From NCBI GenBank assembly GCA_015491145.1, contig WFWM01000047.1, forward strand, positions 1 through 12,877: a DNA stretch of 12,877 nt, in the 5' to 3' direction. Source of the DNA: Patescibacteria group bacterium. Lineage in GTDB: Bacteria; Patescibacteriota; Minisyncoccia; Phycocordibacterales; UBA12088. The position numbers and the translations under genes were made by a program. Shown piece after piece: positions 10,632-12,877 of the stretch (position 1 is the first letter of the stretch; every line of letters begins with the position of its first letter). The notes below the pieces were generated by a model that worked only from the letters and a program-made list of their open reading frames with translations, ran no database searches and was not told the origin of the DNA.

Positions 10632-12877
10632 ATGGCAACACCTCAAGAGCGTGCCTGGCATTTTCTTCCTCCAGAGAAGGTTGTCCAGGCATTGCGCGTG
10701 AACCCCTCTCAGGGCCTCTCAGAGAGGGAAGTGGCACTGCGCCTTGCCCGCTACGGGCCGAACACATGGACGCAGCGCAAGTCTGACTCTCTCTTCCGCC
10801 TCATCATCCGGCAGCTCGCGAATCCTTTGATGGTGGTGCTCGTTGGGGCGCTCGTGATTACCCTCATTCTGCAGGAATGGGTCGATGCGGTTGTCATCAC
10901 CCTTGCCCTTCTCATCAATACCATTGTGGGGACACTCCAAGAGTGGAAGGCCTCGGAAGCGTTTGAAGCGCTCCAAAGGGAGGTGAAGCATGAGGCAATC
11001 GTGCGTCGGAACGGTTCGGTCCGTCGTATTCCGGCTGAACAGCTCGTGCCAGGCGACATTGTCCTCCTCAAGGAAGGGGCGGTCGTGCCGGCAGATTGCC
11101 GTCTCCTGCAGAGTGAGGAGCTCCGCACCAACGAATCTTCGCTCACGGGAGAATGGATGGAGGTGGCGAAGGATGCAGCCGCTTCGCTCGCTCCAGACAC
11201 GCCACTTGCGGAACAGGCAACAATGGTATGGGCAGGCACCACGGTGACGCAGGGGACCGCCGAGGCTGTGGTTGTCGCAACCGGTATGGAGACGCAAATG
11301 GGCCGCATCGCCTCGCTCCTTACCGCCTCACCGACGCACACTTCTACCCCCCTCACGCAGAGCATTCGCCATATCGCCCTCTTTCTCTCGGGGGTTATCT
11401 TGCTCCTGCTCATCCTCCTGTTGCTGCTCGGGTTGTGGCGCGGTTTTGCTTGGGAGACGCTCTTTCTCACCGCGGTGGCGATTGCGGTCGCTGCCATTCC
11501 GCAGGGGCTGCCGGCTGCGGTGACCATCACCCTCGTGTTAGGGATGCGGGACATTCTGCGAAAGCGGGGGCTCGTTCGTAATCTCCTTGCCGCAGAGACG
11601 CTTGGCTCCACATCAACCATCCTCACCGACAAAACCGGAACGCTTACCCAGGCGAAAATGGAGCTCAAGGAGATCGTCGGCCCTCATTCCATCGATCCTG
11701 CGTTCTCACGAGAGACTTCCCAGCAGTGGATCTTGAAGGGGGCTCTTGCTGCCACTGACGCATTTCTCGAACGGCTCCCAGATGGATCGTTTCAACCGGT
11801 GGGAAGGCCGCTTGAACGCGCTATTCTCGCAGCAGGAGTCGAAAAAGGTGTCACTCCCGAAGAGGTGCTGCGGGAAATCCCACGCCTCGATGAAATCCCA
11901 TTTCGTTCCTCTCGTAGGTTTCGTACCACGCTCCACACGGTGCCGGGAGAACCACGCAACCTCCTCATTGCTGTAGGCGCTCCGGAGGTCCTCCTCGATG
12001 CCGCATCCTCCTTCGGCACTCCAGAGGAAGTGAAGCCGCTTACCGACCTCCTGCGGCAGAGTTGGCACCAGCTCATTGCGGCACAAGCGAGGGAAGGGAA
12101 GAGGGTTGTTGCCGTAGCGTTTGCCCGCACCACCGCTTCTTCGCTCAATGCCCAGCAACCGCTCCCGCCCCATGGTGTTACTTTCGGGGGGTTGCTCGTC
12201 TTTGAGGACCCGCTGCGACCCGATGTCCCTGAGGCAATGCGAGAGGTCGTCGCTGCCGGAGTGACGGTTATTATGGCTACTGGAGATAACCCGGCCACCG
12301 CGCAATCGGTGGCTCTGCAGGCGGGTATTCCTCAGGCTGAGCGGGGAGTGGTGACCGGCCCGCAAGTCGACGCAATGGACGATGATGCCTTGCGGGAGGC
12401 ACTCGCAACCTACCGCGTCTTTGCGAGAACCACGCCGGAGCAGAAGCTGCGTATGGTTCGCCTTCTGCAGCAGAATGGTGAGGTTGTCGCAATGACAGGT
12501 GATGGCGTCAACGATGCACCGGCACTCCAGCAGGCTAACATTGGCGTTGCCGTGGGGAGCGGAACGGAAGTGGCAAAGGCTGCGTCCGATCTCGTGCTGC
12601 TCGACGATAGTTTCCGCATTATTGTCGATGCGATCCGCATAGGGAGGCGAGTGATGGACAACATTAAAAAGATCGTCATCTTCCTTATCTCAACAAATTT
12701 CAGCGGCATCTCGCTCGTGGGAGCTTCCGTAGTGGCCGGCACACCGCTGCCCATTCTCGCCCGACAACTACTCTGGACGAACATCGTGGAGGAAGGGTTG
12801 ATGAGCTTTGCGTATGCCTTTGAGCCAGAAGAGCACGATGTGATGCGGCAATCCCCAAAATCTCCGGAACTCCGAAC
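10632..12877 (+). CDS. P-type cation-transporting ATPase (3' partial)
   Basis: ATP-driven cation pump of the P2 (SERCA/PMR1-like) type; 748 residues are visible and the frame is open to the window edge, so about the last 100-150 residues are missing. An N-terminal cation-ATPase domain is followed by membrane helices near 60-80, 83-105, 246-270 and 280-300. The phosphorylation site is ILTDKTGTLT with Asp333. The actuator loop reads SSLTGEWMEV (Glu174), where the family has TGES. The nucleotide domain has FRSSRRFRT, but VGAPE at 448-452 instead of KGAPE. ATGDN and MTGDGVNDAPAL (Asp624, Asp628) complete the hinge. Membrane ion-site motifs are altered: PQGLP (Gln291) for PEGLP in helix 4, and NIVEEGL (Asn717, Glu721) for NxxxDG in helix 6. 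The transported ion therefore cannot be read with confidence; Ca2+/Mn2+ is the nearest family guess. It is divergent from the YqeY gene. Confidence 0.95.
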   Translation, partial: MATPQERAWHFLPPEKVVQALRVNPSQGLSEREVALRLARYGPNTWTQRKSDSLFRLIIRQLANPLMVVLVGALVITLILQEWVDAVVITLALLINTIVGTLQEWKASEAFEALQREVKHEAIVRRNGSVRRIPAEQLVPGDIVLLKEGAVVPADCRLLQSEELRTNESSLTGEWMEVAKDAAASLAPDTPLAEQATMVWAGTTVTQGTAEAVVVATGMETQMGRIASLLTASPTHTSTPLTQSIRHIALFLSGVILLLLILLLLLGLWRGFAWETLFLTAVAIAVAAIPQGLPAAVTITLVLGMRDILRKRGLVRNLLAAETLGSTSTILTDKTGTLTQAKMELKEIVGPHSIDPAFSRETSQQWILKGALAATDAFLERLPDGSFQPVGRPLERAILAAGVEKGVTPEEVLREIPRLDEIPFRSSRRFRTTLHTVPGEPRNLLIAVGAPEVLLDAASSFGTPEEVKPLTDLLRQSWHQLIAAQAREGKRVVAVAFARTTASSLNAQQPLPPHGVTFGGLLVFEDPLRPDVPEAMREVVAAGVTVIMATGDNPATAQSVALQAGIPQAERGVVTGPQVDAMDDDALREALATYRVFARTTPEQKLRMVRLLQQNGEVVAMTGDGVNDAPALQQANIGVAVGSGTEVAKAASDLVLLDDSFRIIVDAIRIGRRVMDNIKKIVIFLISTNFSGISLVGASVVAGTPLPILARQLLWTNIVEEGLMSFAYAFEPEEHDVMRQSPKSPELR

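Noticed and set aside
10751..11668. 305-residue minus-strand frame opposite the ATPase
   Set aside because: The + strand frame carries continuous P-type ATPase motifs across the whole stretch; the reverse frame is a low-complexity Ser/Arg/Val shadow.

Overview
The window looks like part of a compact bacterial chromosome, most likely from the Candidate Phyla Radiation (Patescibacteria, possibly Parcubacteria-like). This placement is inferred from gene order, very tight gene packing, a C-terminally short ribosomal protein L13 and several -10 boxes lying almost on top of start codons. It was not tested by phylogeny. TGA ends at least three recognisable genes (the sensor kinase, the Na+/Ca2+ exchanger and truB), so UGA is not recoded as in Gracilibacteria or SR1. 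No gap above 300 bases lacks a gene. I saw no insertion sequence, CRISPR array or phage gene.

Layout. (1) 1-2021: end of the alpha/ribosomal operon on the + strand, rpoA (5' end outside the window), rplQ, rplM, rpsI. (2) 2080-5504: three tightly packed + strand genes, namely a small multi-span membrane protein, a protein strongly resembling cyanobacterial long-chain acyl-ACP reductase (AAR), and a large membrane sensor histidine kinase whose start overlaps the end of the reductase gene. This is the most unusual part of the window. (3) 5520-6541: a tRNA-Glu(CUC) gene followed 13 bases later by an unrecognised membrane protein. (4) 6556-10198: HtrA/DegP-like serine protease, CaCA-family Na+/Ca2+ exchanger, truB and a methylpurine DNA glycosylase (AAG/MPG), with gaps of 22, 7 and 2 bases, probably one transcription unit. 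(5) 10107-12877: a GatB/YqeY-domain gene on the minus strand, overlapping the glycosylase tail to tail by 92 bases and divergent from a P-type cation ATPase that runs off the right edge.

How the genes may work together. Segment 1 and truB, tRNA-Glu and possibly the YqeY protein serve transcription and translation. The protease, exchanger, ATPase and sensor kinase are envelope or ion-homeostasis functions. The reductase, set between a membrane protein and a membrane sensor kinase, suggests a small module linking acyl-thioester or fatty-aldehyde chemistry to membrane sensing; that is inference from position only.

Regulation. Several genes share an extended -10 box containing TGCTA, placed 6 to 21 bases before the start codon, which suggests leaderless or very short-leader mRNAs. 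The YqeY and ATPase promoters overlap back to back within a perfect 6-base inverted repeat.
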